From contig NZ_CAFI01000494.1 of assembly GCF_000239775.1 (NCBI RefSeq), forward strand, positions 46,304-110,303: a DNA stretch of 64,000 nt. Direction: 5' to 3'. Positions within the stretch are counted from its first letter, which is position 1; the number at the start of each line of letters is the position of its first letter. This stretch comes from Bradyrhizobium sp. ORS 375 (GTDB lineage: Bacteria; Pseudomonadota; Alphaproteobacteria; Rhizobiales; Xanthobacteraceae). This document shows, one piece after another, positions 44,399 through 53,871 of the stretch. Position numbers and translations under genes: made by a program. A model generated the notes under the pieces. It made no database searches. It had not been told where the DNA came from and saw only the letters and a list, made by a program, of their open reading frames with translations.

Positions 44399-45250
44399 AT
44401 GTCGCAGGGGCGTGGCGCTCATCCAGGCCGGGAGCCTCTGTGCTCCCGGTGGTCGTTGCGGACCGCGGCCGTCGCCCTGACCGCCGCGCTGGCCTCGCTC
44501 GTGATCACCACGGTGGCGCTGCCGGCCTCGACCGCGGAGATCCCGGCGATCGCCGCGCGCCAGCGCGCCGAGAAGAAGAACTTCACCGACGCCGAGATCA
44601 CCGACGGCTTCTTCAAGACCGCGTTCGGCGCCGAATATCATCTCGCCGGACGCGTCGACCGCATCCGCAAGTACAGCACGCCGGTGCGCGTGTTCGCCGA
44701 CGGGCGCCGCGCCGATCGCAAGGCGCAGCTTGCCAAGGTGGTCGGCGACATCGCCGCCCGGGTCCGCAACCTCGACATCGCGATGACCGACAGCGACGAC
44801 GACGCCAACGTCCGCGTCAAGTTGGTGCGCGATCGCGACCTCTACCACACCATCAGCCAGGCCTATGGCAGCGAGCGCGCCCGCGAGATCAAGACCTCGC
44901 TCGACCCGCAATGTCTGTCCGGTTTCCGCAAGAACGAAGCCTTCGAGATCGAGCATTCCGACGTCATCCTGACCGTCGACAATGGCGACTTCGTCTTCCT
45001 CGATTGCGCCTATGAGGAGCTGCTGCAATCGCTCGGGCCGATCAACGACACCTCGAGCGTGCCGTGGACGATGTTCAACGACAACGTCTCGATGGGCTAT
45101 TTCGACGTCTACGACCAGTACATCCTCAACCTGCTCTACGACCCGCGCGTCAAGGCGGGCATGACGCTGGCCGAGGTCAAGGCCGTGCTGCCGGCGGTGC
45201 TGACGGATGTCCGCGCCTGGGTGAAGCAGGTGAACAATCTGGCGGAGTGA
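44399..45250 (+). CDS. DUF2927 domain protein, exported
   Basis: A 283-residue protein. Residues 20-45 form a hydrophobic export signal (LTAALASLVITTVALPAST). The mature protein has a DUF2927 core (RIRKYSTPVRVFADGRRADR, then ECAYEELLQSLGP-type FLDCAYEELLQSLGPINDTS with the Cys-Ala-Tyr-Glu motif). This domain is widespread in alphaproteobacteria and of unknown function, possibly a metalloprotease-like fold. It closely follows the L,D-transpeptidase, suggesting a cell-envelope role. Confidence 0.8.
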   Translation: MSQGRGAHPGREPLCSRWSLRTAAVALTAALASLVITTVALPASTAEIPAIAARQRAEKKNFTDAEITDGFFKTAFGAEYHLAGRVDRIRKYSTPVRVFADGRRADRKAQLAKVVGDIAARVRNLDIAMTDSDDDANVRVKLVRDRDLYHTISQAYGSERAREIKTSLDPQCLSGFRKNEAFEIEHSDVILTVDNGDFVFLDCAYEELLQSLGPINDTSSVPWTMFNDNVSMGYFDVYDQYILNLLYDPRVKAGMTLAEVKAVLPAVLTDVRAWVKQVNNLAE

Positions 45251-45318
45251 GGCGGGGGGTTGATCGAAAGCGCTCTGACAGGCACCGTTGAGAGCCCAGA
45301 CGCCGCCCCAAACTCCGC

Positions 45319-45438
45319 TGTCGTCCCTGCGAACGCAGGGACCCATAACCACCAAACTTTGTTGTTAGAAGCCGGCGTCGCTCAGTTTGCCTCTTACAGA
45401 GGCCGCGGCGTATGGGTCCCTGCGTTCGCAGGGACGAC
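45319..45438. repeat. 29-bp perfect inverted repeat, dispersed palindromic element
   Basis: Arms 45319-45347 and 45410-45438 are perfect complements (starting TGTCGTCCCTGCGAACGCAG), separated by 62 bases. Each arm contains its own palindrome CCCTGCG-AA-CGCAGGG. Such sequences recur in Bradyrhizobium intergenic regions, and here it sits between convergent genes, where it could act as a bidirectional terminator. Confidence 0.75.
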
Positions 45439-45525
45439 AACGAATGTGGGGCAACGCTGTTGGCACAAATCGACACCAGGCGCACCATCGTCGCCGTGAC
45501 AGGTCGCGAATGTCATCACCGCCTG

Positions 45526-46698
45526 CTACCTGCAAATCCCCTTCAGCGCCTTCCACTCCTCCGCGTCGAGCAGCGGCGGGCCACTGGCGGGGCGGTCGGC
45601 GGCGCGCATGCGGGCGAGGCGATCCTCGGTCAGGGGATGGCTCGCCCATAGCGACGGCTTGCCGTCCTCCTTGCCGGTGATGCGGAACAGCAGCTCGCCC
45701 ATCGGGCGGGTCGGGCGTCCGAGCTTGTGCATCACGTCGATCGCGAAGCCGTCGGCCGCCTCCTCCGCCTCGCGCGAATAGGATGCGCTGATCATGGTGC
45801 GCGAGGCGAAGATCGCCGCGCCCGCGCCGGTGACGTCGCCGAACAGCAGGCCGATCAGGAACGAGCTGCCGCCATTGTGGATCAGCTGCCGCAGGTTGTC
45901 GCGGTGCTTCAGATGGCCGAGCTCATGCGCCAGCACGCCGGCGACCTCGTCCGCCGCATCGGCCTTGTCGAGCAGGCCCCTGAACAGGAAGAAGCGTCCG
46001 CCCGGCAGCGCGAAGGCATTCGGGATCGGCGTGTCGAGGACCTCAGCCGTGAGCGACTCGTCGAGCCCGGCCGGCTTGCGCAGCGCGGTGACCAGCTTGC
46101 CGAACGCGGCCTGCCCGGCCGCCTCGCTGCAGACCTTGTCACCAAACACCGTCTTGATCTGCACCACGGCGGCCTCGCCGAGATGCCGCTCCATCGTCGC
46201 CGGCACCAACGGCGTCAGCCGGTCGGCGGCAACGGGCAGCACGACCAGCACGACGGCCACGATCGACGCCGCGGCCGCCAGCGACCAGCCGATGATGCGC
46301 GCGATGGCGCCCCGGGTGAGGCTGTTCTGGTCGATATGGCTGCAGCGAGCGATCAGCTCGGCGGCCAGCGCGGGGTCGCGGAGTTCGAGCCTCGCCAGCG
46401 GAGAGGCGGACAGGCAGCTGACGCGCAGCGTGCCGCTCGGTCCGTCGACGCGACGGATGTCCTCGTAGGGCCAGGAAACGAAATTGTCGGCGCTCCGCAT
46501 CACCAGCTGATTGGCAAAGCCGATCGTGACGCTCTGCCGCCGATTGGACAAGCCGTCGAAATAGGTGCCAGGGCCACTTACAGGGCCGCTCGGCGGAGCA
46601 GCGGCCGGTTCAGCCGGCGTCCCGCCCATGGGACCGTGCGCCATGGGACCGTGCGCGGCGCTGGGCTCGGACTCAGAATCCGGCGACGTCGAGTCCAT
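45526..46698 (-). CDS. M48 family metallopeptidase
   Basis: A 390-residue membrane-linked protease. A Pro/Gly-rich N-terminus and a beta-rich region (QSVTIGFANQLVMRSADN) precede one transmembrane helix (IIGWSLAAAASIVAVVLVVL). The catalytic zinc site is VLAHELGHLKHRDN, with the third ligand in SREAEEAADGFAIDV. The domain order matches peptidases encoded beside DUF898 genes. The start overlaps the end of the DUF898 gene by 26 bases, so they are likely co-translated. Its site of action is probably the membrane or periplasm. Confidence 0.85.
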   Translation of the reverse strand: MDSTSPDSESEPSAAHGPMAHGPMGGTPAEPAAAPPSGPVSGPGTYFDGLSNRRQSVTIGFANQLVMRSADNFVSWPYEDIRRVDGPSGTLRVSCLSASPLARLELRDPALAAELIARCSHIDQNSLTRGAIARIIGWSLAAAASIVAVVLVVLPVAADRLTPLVPATMERHLGEAAVVQIKTVFGDKVCSEAAGQAAFGKLVTALRKPAGLDESLTAEVLDTPIPNAFALPGGRFFLFRGLLDKADAADEVAGVLAHELGHLKHRDNLRQLIHNGGSSFLIGLLFGDVTGAGAAIFASRTMISASYSREAEEAADGFAIDVMHKLGRPTRPMGELLFRITGKEDGKPSLWASHPLTEDRLARMRAADRPASGPPLLDAEEWKALKGICR

Positions 46699-47815
46699 CG
46701 GCAAACCCTTCGCCGAGCGCGCTGGCCAGATCGCCCTTGGCGGCGACATCGGCCATGGCCTCGATGCCATGCACTTGAACGGACTGGAGCACCGTCGTCC
46801 ACATGTCGCGCACCAGATAGAGGCGCATCACGACGTTGAGCGCCAGGATCAGCGCGATGTAGCCAAATCCCATCAGCACCAGCATCGGAATGTTGTTGGA
46901 AAGCGCCTGCGCCTGAAGCTGGCCGGCCTCGACCGGCCCCATCAGCTTGAACATCAGCGCGGCGACGCCGCCGAAATAGATGCTCGAGGCGATCGACAGC
47001 AAGAACCACCAGCCGATCACTTTCCAATACAGCCCGTAGAACGCATTGCCGGGCAGGTCCGATTCGATGCGCACGCCGCCGAAGCGAATACCCGACAGCC
47101 ACCACCGCCACTCGACGGCCTTGAACCGCGCATAGACGAACGGCAGCAGCGGAAACAGCACGAAGGCGAACGGCGCGAGCAGCCACAGCACCCACGCCCG
47201 CTTGAAGAACTCCCAGCCGCGCCCCTCGAAATCGCCGCGCAGGTTGCCGTAATGCGAGTGCCGCATCTTGTAGCGTTCGAGCGCAGCCGCCCGCCACGGC
47301 CATGCCAGCCCGACGGTGACCACTGCGAGCAGCGTCCACAGCATGGCGCGCCCGGCATAGGCCCAGCCCGAGCCGTCCATCCAGAACCGCACGCCGCGCC
47401 ACACCGTGCGGGTCAGGCGATAGCGCCGGGCCCGATAGATCGCAAACTGGCCGAACGCGTAGAACGCAATCACCAGCGGCACGCTGGCAAATCCCTCATA
47501 GCGCTCGGCTTCGACCGTGACGAGAAAGTAGGCAAGGTAGATCGGCACCAGGATCGCCATGGCGAACAGGAAGCCGATCAGGAGCTCCTTGCCGCGGCCG
47601 GTATATTCGGCGGAATCGCCGTCGACAGCCGTGTTGACCCAGAGATGCCTGCGGATGTCGGTCGCGAGCCAGAACCGGTAGAAGCCGAGAGTGATGAGTT
47701 CGATGGCCGCACCACGGCTCACCAGCCTGAAGAAATCATTGCGCGAGCCGGAGAAGGTGGCGGTGAGCGGCGGAAGCGGCGGCGGCTGCCCCGGAACGTA
47801 GCTCATCTGGTTCAC
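46673..47815 (-). CDS. DUF898 (YjgN-like) membrane protein
   Basis: A 380-residue polytopic membrane protein: cytosolic N-terminus (ATFSGSRNDFFRLVSRGAAI), then six to eight hydrophobic segments such as LLIGFLFAMAILVPIYLAYF and LWLLAPFAFVLFPLLPFVYA. Repeated DUF898-type motifs follow (YKMRHSHYGNLRGDF). The family function is unknown. I kept a GTG start with GGAGG nine bases upstream; an ATG three codons on is the alternative. It precedes and overlaps the M48 peptidase gene. Confidence 0.8.
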   Translation of the reverse strand: MNQMSYVPGQPPPLPPLTATFSGSRNDFFRLVSRGAAIELITLGFYRFWLATDIRRHLWVNTAVDGDSAEYTGRGKELLIGFLFAMAILVPIYLAYFLVTVEAERYEGFASVPLVIAFYAFGQFAIYRARRYRLTRTVWRGVRFWMDGSGWAYAGRAMLWTLLAVVTVGLAWPWRAAALERYKMRHSHYGNLRGDFEGRGWEFFKRAWVLWLLAPFAFVLFPLLPFVYARFKAVEWRWWLSGIRFGGVRIESDLPGNAFYGLYWKVIGWWFLLSIASSIYFGGVAALMFKLMGPVEAGQLQAQALSNNIPMLVLMGFGYIALILALNVVMRLYLVRDMWTTVLQSVQVHGIEAMADVAAKGDLASALGEGFADGLDVAGF

Positions 47816-48021
47816 GGGTCACGCCTCCGACACACGCAATGACATACAATATGCCCAAATACCTCGGCAGTTGGTCGCCGGGGCGACTCCGAGGTTCGAC
47901 GTATTTTGTACGCAAGTCGGCCGGAAAAAAACACCGGCCTGAAAGGTGATGAATCAAATTATTGGCCGCTGGCCGGTTGGCGAACGCGGGTCGCGTCCGC
48001 GCGACGGCTCAGGCAGCTACC

Positions 48022-49194
48022 TCAGGATGTCTTCTCGAACAATTCCCGCCCGATCAGCATGCGCCGGATCTCGCTGGTGCCAGCGCCGATCTCATAGAGC
48101 TTGGCGTCACGCAGCAGCCGGCCGGTCGCGTAGTCGTTGATGTAGCCGTTGCCGCCGAGCAGCTGGATCGCGTCGAGCGCGCATTGCGTCGCCTTCTCCG
48201 CCGCAAACAGGATCGCGCCGGCGGCGTCCTCGCGCGTGGTCTCGCCGCGATCGCAAGCTTTGGCCACCGCATAGACATAGGCGCGCGCGGCATTCATCGT
48301 GGTGTACATGTCGGCGACCTTGCCCTGCACCAGCTGAAAGGTGCCGATCGGCTGGCCGAACTGCTTGCGCTCATGCACGTAAGGCAGCACCACGTCCATG
48401 CAGGCCTGCATGATGCCGAGCGGGCCGGCCGCGAGCACGGCGCGCTCATAGTCGAGGCCCGACATCAGCACGTTGACGCCGCGGCCGACCTGTCCCAGCA
48501 CATTCTCCTCCGGCACCTCGCAATCCTCGAACACCAGCTCGCAGGTGTCGGAGCCGCGCATGCCCAGCTTGTCGAGCTTCTGCGCGGTCGAGAATCCCTT
48601 CATGCCCTTCTCGATGAGGAAGGCGGTGATGCCGCGCGGGCCGCCCTGCGGATCGGTCTTGGCATACACGACCAGCGTCTCGGCGACCGGGCCGTTGGTG
48701 ATCCACATCTTGTTGCCGTTGAGAACGAAGCGGTCACCGCGTCTGTCCGCGCGGGTCTTCATCGACACCACGTCGGAGCCGGCCTGAGGCTCGGACATCG
48801 CCAGCGAGCCGACATGCTCACCCGAGATCAGCTTGGGCAGGTATTTGCGCTTCTGCGCCTCGTTGCCGTTGCGACGGATCTGGTTGACGCAGAGGTTGGA
48901 ATGGGCGCCGTAGGACAGGCCGACCGAGGCCGAGGCGCGCGAGATCTCCTCCATGGCGATGCAGTGCTCGAGATAGCCGAGCCCCGCCCCGCCATACTCC
49001 TCCTCGACGGTGATGCCGTGCAGGCCGAGCTCGCCGATCTTGGGCCAGAGGTCACGCGGAAACTGGTTGGAACGATCGATCTCGGCGGCACGGGGCGCGA
49101 TCTCGTTCTGTGAGAAACTAGCCACCGTCTCGCGGATCGCATCGGCGGTCTCGCCGAGATCGAAGTTGAACATGCGCTGCGCGTTGGCGATCAT
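48022..49194 (-). CDS. ivd: Isovaleryl-CoA dehydrogenase
   Basis: A 390-residue acyl-CoA dehydrogenase that converts isovaleryl-CoA to 3-methylcrotonyl-CoA in leucine breakdown. It has FAD/substrate motifs [25 protein letters not shown] and MWITNGP, the catalytic Glu in [11 protein letters not shown] (the position specific to isovaleryl-CoA dehydrogenases), and the C-terminal [21 protein letters not shown] lies well before the ATG. The usual partner genes (carboxylase, hydratase) are not adjacent here. Confidence 0.9.
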   Translation of the reverse strand: MIANAQRMFNFDLGETADAIRETVASFSQNEIAPRAAEIDRSNQFPRDLWPKIGELGLHGITVEEEYGGAGLGYLEHCIAMEEISRASASVGLSYGAHSNLCVNQIRRNGNEAQKRKYLPKLISGEHVGSLAMSEPQAGSDVVSMKTRADRRGDRFVLNGNKMWITNGPVAETLVVYAKTDPQGGPRGITAFLIEKGMKGFSTAQKLDKLGMRGSDTCELVFEDCEVPEENVLGQVGRGVNVLMSGLDYERAVLAAGPLGIMQACMDVVLPYVHERKQFGQPIGTFQLVQGKVADMYTTMNAARAYVYAVAKACDRGETTREDAAGAILFAAEKATQCALDAIQLLGGNGYINDYATGRLLRDAKLYEIGAGTSEIRRMLIGRELFEKTS

Positions 49195-49421
49195 GATGGC
49201 GGCCTCCTGCTAGTCTTCTGCTTTGCAACATTGGCCCACAGCCATATTCCGTGACGTGGCGCTTGTCACGCCCGACATCCTGTTGAATGCCAGCGTTGCG
49301 ACGCAAGACCGGACAGGTCAGTCCCCGTCAAACTCCGCGCTTGCCCAGCGCTCCCGGGCAGGATGTAATCGCGCCAAATATCGCCGGACACACCAAGAAT
49401 CCGGCCTCAGGGGAGACGTCC

Positions 49422-50717
49422 ATGCACGGGACCGCCAATACGGCCGAGGCACTCAGGCAGGCCGGCGCAGCCACGCCTGCGATGGATGAAGCCGCCCAGC
49501 GCGCAGCCGCGTTGCCGCTCACCGAATTCGATCCTGGCAATCCCGAGCTGTTCCGCACCGACACGCACTGGCCTTATTTCGACCGGCTGCGCCGCGACGA
49601 CCCGGTGCACTACTGCAAGGAGTCGATGTTCGGCCCCTATTGGTCGATCACCCGCTACGACGACATCATGGAGATCGAGACCAATCACGCGGTGTTCTCC
49701 TCGGCCTCGGCGCTCGGCGGCATCACCATCCGCGACGTCCCGCCCGACCTGCGCCGCGAAAGCTTCATTGCGATGGACCCGCCGCGTCATGCCGCGCAGC
49801 GCAAGACGGTCGCGCCGATGTTCACGCCCACGCATCTCGACGAGCTCGCCATCAATATCCGCAAGCGCTCGGCCGAATGCCTCGACAACCTGCCCGTCGG
49901 CGAGGTGTTCGACTGGGTCGACCGCGTCTCGATCGAGCTGACCACGCAGATGCTGGCCGTGCTGTTCGACTTCCCCTGGGAAGACCGCCGCAAGCTGACG
50001 CGCTGGTCCGATATCGCGACCACACTTCCCGGCCCCGGCGGGCTGGTCGCAACCGAGGACGAGCGGCAGGCCGAACTGATGGAGTGCGCGCGCTATTTCG
50101 CGCGGCTGTGGCAGGAGCGCGCCAGCCAGCCGCCAAAGAGCGACCTGCTGTCGATGATGGCGCACAGCGAGGCCACCAAGAACATGGATCCGAAGAACTT
50201 CCTCGGCAATCTCGTGCTCCTCATCGTCGGCGGCAACGACACCACGCGCAACACGATGTCGGGCAGCATCTACGCGCTGAGCCAGAATCCGGATCAATAC
50301 CGCAAGCTCAAGGCCAATCCGGCTTTGATCGACAGCTTCGTGCCGGAGGTGATCCGCTGGCAGACGCCGCTCGCCCACATGCGCCGCACCGCGCTTGCGG
50401 ATATCGAGTTCCGCGGCAGGCAGATCAAGAAGGGCGACAAGGTCGTGATGTGGTACGTCTCGGGCAACCGCGACGAGGCGGCGATCGAGCGCCCCTATGA
50501 CTTCATCATCGACCGCGCCCGCCCGCGCCAACACTTGTCATTCGGGTTCGGCATTCACCGCTGCGTCGGCCTGCGGCTGGCCGAGCTGCAACTGAAGATC
50601 ATCTGGGAGGAGATCCTGAAGCGCTTCGATCATATCGACGTGATGGACGAGCCCAAGCGGGTCTATTCCAGCTTTGTGAAGGGATATGAGACACTGCCGG
50701 TGAAGATTGCGGCATAG
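49422..50717 (+). CDS. Cytochrome P450, CYP153-like (first of tandem pair)
   Basis: A 431-residue P450: I-helix VGGNDTTRNTM, ExxR in VPEVIRWQTPL, and heme loop SFGFGIHRCVGLRLAE. The GGNDTTRN and FGFGIHRCVG strings match my memory of CYP153 alkane/fatty-acid terminal hydroxylases; the assignment needs a search. It requires a ferredoxin and reductase, and neither is encoded in the window. The ATG has GGGGAGA upstream; 45 codons of open frame before it were rejected. It is followed by a close paralogue. Confidence 0.85.
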   Translation: MHGTANTAEALRQAGAATPAMDEAAQRAAALPLTEFDPGNPELFRTDTHWPYFDRLRRDDPVHYCKESMFGPYWSITRYDDIMEIETNHAVFSSASALGGITIRDVPPDLRRESFIAMDPPRHAAQRKTVAPMFTPTHLDELAINIRKRSAECLDNLPVGEVFDWVDRVSIELTTQMLAVLFDFPWEDRRKLTRWSDIATTLPGPGGLVATEDERQAELMECARYFARLWQERASQPPKSDLLSMMAHSEATKNMDPKNFLGNLVLLIVGGNDTTRNTMSGSIYALSQNPDQYRKLKANPALIDSFVPEVIRWQTPLAHMRRTALADIEFRGRQIKKGDKVVMWYVSGNRDEAAIERPYDFIIDRARPRQHLSFGFGIHRCVGLRLAELQLKIIWEEILKRFDHIDVMDEPKRVYSSFVKGYETLPVKIAA

Positions 50718-50734
50718 GTTGGATTTAGGGACGG

Positions 50735-50834
50735 TAGGGTTGGCAAAGTCGGTCGCGCACCGTGCGAATGCTGTGCCCGCCATCTCGCGACTGGCGCGAA
50801 AGACGGTGGGCACGCTTCGCTTTGCCCACCCTAC
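50735..50834. repeat. Imperfect inverted repeat (GTAGGGT...ACCCTAC)
   Basis: GTAGGGTTGGCAAAG (50735-50749) pairs with CTTTGCCCACCCTAC (50820-50834) with one mismatch across a 70-base loop. It is a typical dispersed intergenic repeat of Bradyrhizobium, lying between the two P450 genes. Confidence 0.6.
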
Positions 50835-50852
50835 GCATCTTATCCACGAACT

Positions 50853-50937
50853 CCGTCATTGCGAGGAGCCGAAGGCGACGAAGCAATCCAGACTTTCTTT
50901 CCGGCCCTGGATTGCTTCGCTTCGCTCGCAATGACGG
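50853..50937. repeat. Imperfect long palindrome (CCGTCATTGCGAG...)
   Basis: CCGTCATTGCGAG (50853-50865) pairs with CTCGCAATGACGG (50925-50937), with an inner pairing GAAGCAATCCAG/CTGGATTGCTTC. This is a well-known dispersed rhizobial intergenic palindrome. It lies about 60 bases upstream of the second P450 gene and may affect its transcription or mRNA processing. Confidence 0.7.
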
Positions 50938-50994
50938 ACGGCAACCATACTTTATTCGTTATCGAGACTCGAAAGTTCAGCAAAGGACCACCCC

Positions 50995-52266
50995 ATGACC
51001 GCCCAGGCCGCGCTTCGTTCCGACCATGCCGATCTGCTGCGCGACGCGCGGCTGGAGGCCTATTCGACGCCGATCGAGGACTTCCATCCGGGCGCGCCGC
51101 GGCTGTTCCAGAACGACACGCTGTGGCCGTGGTTCGAGCGGCTGCGCAAGGAAGCGCCGGTGCATTACTGCACCAAGGCGCCGATCGAGCCCTATTGGTC
51201 CGTGACGCGCTACCACGACATCATGCATGTCGACACCAATCACGCGCTCTTCTCGTCCGATGTCAGCAATGGCGGCATCATGATCCGCGACGTGCCGCCC
51301 GGCTATGAATGGCCGAGCTTCATCGCGATGGACGAGCCGCGCCATGGCGAGCAGCGCAAGACGGTGCAGCCGATGTTCACGCCGGAGCATCTCGACGAGA
51401 TGGCGGTGCTGATCCGGCAGCGCTCGGCCAAGGTGCTCGACTCGCTGCCGCGCAATGAGACTTTCAACTGGGTGGAAAAGGTCTCGATCGAGCTCACGAC
51501 GCAGATGCTGGCGACCTTGTTCGACTTCCCGTTCGAGGAGCGCCGGAAGCTGACGCGCTGGTCCGATGTCTCCACCGCCCTGCCCAAGAGCGGCATCGTC
51601 TCCTCGGAGGAGGAGCGCCGGCGCGAGCTCGCCGATTGCGCCGAGACGTTCGGCCGGATGTGGAAGGAACGCCAGGCCAATCCGGGCCGCGACCTGATCT
51701 CGATGATGGCGCACAGCGAGGCGACGCGCCACATGACGCCGGACAATCTGATGGGCAATCTGATCCTGCTCATCGTCGGCGGCAACGACACCACGCGCAA
51801 CACCATGACGGCGTCGGTGCTGGCGCTGAACGAGAACCCGGCCGAGTACCAGAAGCTGCGCGACAATCCGGCGCTGATCGAGACCATGGTGCCCGAGGTG
51901 ATCCGCTGGCAGACGCCGCTCGCGCATATGCGGCGCACTGCGCTGGTCGACACCGAGCTGGGCGGCCAGAAGATCAGGAAGGGCGATCGCGTGGTCATGT
52001 GGTACGTCTCGGGCAACCGCGACGGCGAGGTGATCGAGCATCCCGACGCCTTCATCATCGACCGCAAGCGGCCGCGCATCCACCTGTCCTTCGGCTTCGG
52101 CATCCATCGCTGCGTCGGCATGCGCCTCGCCGAGCTGCAGCTGCGCATCGTCTGGCAGGAAATCCTCAAGCGCTTTGACCGCATCGAGGTCGTGGGCGAG
52201 CCGAAGCGGGTCTATTCCAGCTTCGTGCGGGGATATGAGAGCCTGCCGGTGCGAATTCCCGGGTGA
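50995..52266 (+). CDS. Cytochrome P450, CYP153-like (second of tandem pair)
   Basis: A 423-residue paralogue of the preceding P450, with near-identical motif regions (VGGNDTTRNTM, EVIRWQTPLAHMRRTAL, SFGFGIHRCVGMRLAE) but a divergent N-terminus and different residues around the substrate-recognition loops. This is consistent with an old tandem duplication and changed specificity. AAGGA precedes the ATG. As with its neighbour, redox partners must come from elsewhere. Confidence 0.85.
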   Translation: MTAQAALRSDHADLLRDARLEAYSTPIEDFHPGAPRLFQNDTLWPWFERLRKEAPVHYCTKAPIEPYWSVTRYHDIMHVDTNHALFSSDVSNGGIMIRDVPPGYEWPSFIAMDEPRHGEQRKTVQPMFTPEHLDEMAVLIRQRSAKVLDSLPRNETFNWVEKVSIELTTQMLATLFDFPFEERRKLTRWSDVSTALPKSGIVSSEEERRRELADCAETFGRMWKERQANPGRDLISMMAHSEATRHMTPDNLMGNLILLIVGGNDTTRNTMTASVLALNENPAEYQKLRDNPALIETMVPEVIRWQTPLAHMRRTALVDTELGGQKIRKGDRVVMWYVSGNRDGEVIEHPDAFIIDRKRPRIHLSFGFGIHRCVGMRLAELQLRIVWQEILKRFDRIEVVGEPKRVYSSFVRGYESLPVRIPG

Positions 52267-52338
52267 GTGCGTTCGCCCATCACTCTGAGGAGCCCGCCGA
52301 CAGGCGGGCGTCTCGAAGAGCGAGGTTCGAGACCTCGG

Positions 52339-52462
52339 CCTCATGGTTCGAGCCGCCGCTGCGCGGCTCCTCACCATGAGGGGTGGCGCCGTCGCGCAAG
52401 GGGCGGGATTCTTAACCCTCATGGTGAGGAGCGCCGCTCGCGGCGCGTCTCGAACCATGAGG
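52339..52462. repeat. Pair of inverted copies of a palindromic element
   Basis: Copy one (52339-52381) starts CCTCATGGTTCGAG and ends CACCATGAGG. Copy two (52417-52462) is nearly its reverse complement. Each is itself a palindrome with GC-rich core. Together they could form a bulky cruciform between the second P450 and the TPP decarboxylase gene. The family is dispersed in Bradyrhizobium. Confidence 0.7.
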
Positions 52463-52581
52463 CCCCCGGCTCCCTATGAGAATCCGGCATGACGGGTCAG
52501 AGAGAGATTGAATAGGCTTCCCGGTTCATTTCTGGCTAAATCATCCGTTGCACCATTGGTGCTCATGAAACTCAGGACGTC

Positions 52582-53127
52582 ATGGCCGCTTCCGACACGC
52601 CGATCCCATCTCCCGACTGGCCGCTCGCCATCTACCAGGCGCTGAAGGCGGCCTCCGTCCGGCAGCTCTGCTATGTCCCCGACGCCGGTCATTCCCGCCT
52701 GATCCGGCTCGCGCATGACGATCCGGCGATCGCGACGACCGTGCTCACCACCGAGGAGGAAGGCGTCGCGCTCTCGGCCGGCGCCTGGCTCGGCGGCCAG
52801 CGCGCGGTGCTCTTGATGCAGTCGAGCGGCGTCGGCAATTGCGTCAACATGCTCTCGCTGCTGCAGAGCTGCCGTTTTCCGTTTCTCACCTTCGTGACCA
52901 TGCGCGGCGAATGGGCCGAGTTTAATCCGTGGCAGGTGCCGATGGGCAAGGCGACGCAGGCCGCCTTCGAGATCATGGGCGTCACCGTGTTCCGCCTCGA
53001 GCGACCCGAGGACGCCGGCGAGATGGCGGCGGCCGCCGCGAGGCTTGCCTATGACAGCGATCAGCCGATCGCGGTGCTGATCTCCCAGCGCATGATCGGC
53101 GCCAAGAAGTGGACGGAGGGCAAGTGA
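52582..53127 (+). CDS. TPP-dependent decarboxylase, alpha-type half
   Basis: A 181-residue protein equivalent to the pyrimidine-binding domain of a TPP enzyme: VRQLCYVPDAGHSRLIRLAH, then TTEEEGVALSAGAWLGG with the catalytic Glu, and LLMQSSGVGNCVNML. It resembles the alpha subunit of sulfopyruvate/phosphonopyruvate decarboxylases. Its stop overlaps the beta-half start by one base (TGATG). The substrate is unknown; sulfonate metabolism genes are absent, so a 2-oxo acid from the neighbouring catabolic genes is a reasonable guess. Confidence 0.8.
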   Translation: MAASDTPIPSPDWPLAIYQALKAASVRQLCYVPDAGHSRLIRLAHDDPAIATTVLTTEEEGVALSAGAWLGGQRAVLLMQSSGVGNCVNMLSLLQSCRFPFLTFVTMRGEWAEFNPWQVPMGKATQAAFEIMGVTVFRLERPEDAGEMAAAAARLAYDSDQPIAVLISQRMIGAKKWTEGK

Positions 53128-53708
53128 TGCGTGCCGCACTCGAACGCCGCGCCGCCGTCAAGGCGCTGCTGCAGGACCGCCGCGACCTGCTGGTCGTCTG
53201 CGGCCTCGGCTCGTCGTCCTACGACGTGTTTGCCGCCGGCGACCATGCCGCGAATTTCTACCTTTGGGGCGCGATGGGCGGGGCCGCCATGATCGGCCTC
53301 GGCCTCGCGCTGGCGCAGCCGTCGCGGCCGGTCGCCGTCATCACCGGCGACGGTGAGCAGTTGATGGGACTCGGCAGCCTCGCGACCTCGGCGGCGAAGC
53401 AGCCGCGCAACCTCTCGATCGTCGTGCTCGACAACGCCCATTTCGGCGAGACCGGGATGCAGATGAGCCATTCGGGGCTCGGCGCCCGGCTGGAGCTGAT
53501 CGCGACCGGCGCCGGCTTTCCGTCCGTCAGCACGATCGAGGACAGCGCGGCGCTCGACGCCTTCAGGCCGAAGCTGCATGATTTGTCCGGGCCGCATTTT
53601 GCACGCGTGGCGATCTCGACCGATCACGTCCATCGCGCGCTGCCCGCGCGCGACGGTGTCTTCCTCAAGAACCGTTTCCGCGACCATCTCGGATTTCCCA
53701 TCAGCTAG
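53127..53708 (+). CDS. TPP-dependent decarboxylase, beta-type half
   Basis: A 193-residue protein equivalent to the diphosphate-binding domain: LWGAMGGAAMIGLGLALAQP, then the Mg/TPP motif ITGDGEQLMGLGSLATSAAK ending in LDNAHFGETG. It completes the enzyme with the alpha half, probably as a heterotetramer or larger complex. The first ATG fits translation coupling with the alpha gene; an earlier in-frame start lies inside that gene and was rejected. Confidence 0.8.
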   Translation: MRAALERRAAVKALLQDRRDLLVVCGLGSSSYDVFAAGDHAANFYLWGAMGGAAMIGLGLALAQPSRPVAVITGDGEQLMGLGSLATSAAKQPRNLSIVVLDNAHFGETGMQMSHSGLGARLELIATGAGFPSVSTIEDSAALDAFRPKLHDLSGPHFARVAISTDHVHRALPARDGVFLKNRFRDHLGFPIS

Positions 53709-53871
53709 AACGTGACCGCCGGCCCCCTTGCCCTGTTGCTCCGGCAAGGCAGCCCGGCTGCAACGCTGGCATTCCAAGCTTGCCAAGCGTGACCCGCTTG
53801 GTCATAGGCTATCAGGAACACGTTCAGGGAGAGAGCCCAGGCCATCGTCACGGCGGCCCGCGGAGCAACAC

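Noticed and set aside
52339-52462. CRISPR-like repeats
   Set aside because: Only two copies, each internally palindromic and in opposite orientation, with no spacers of regular length.
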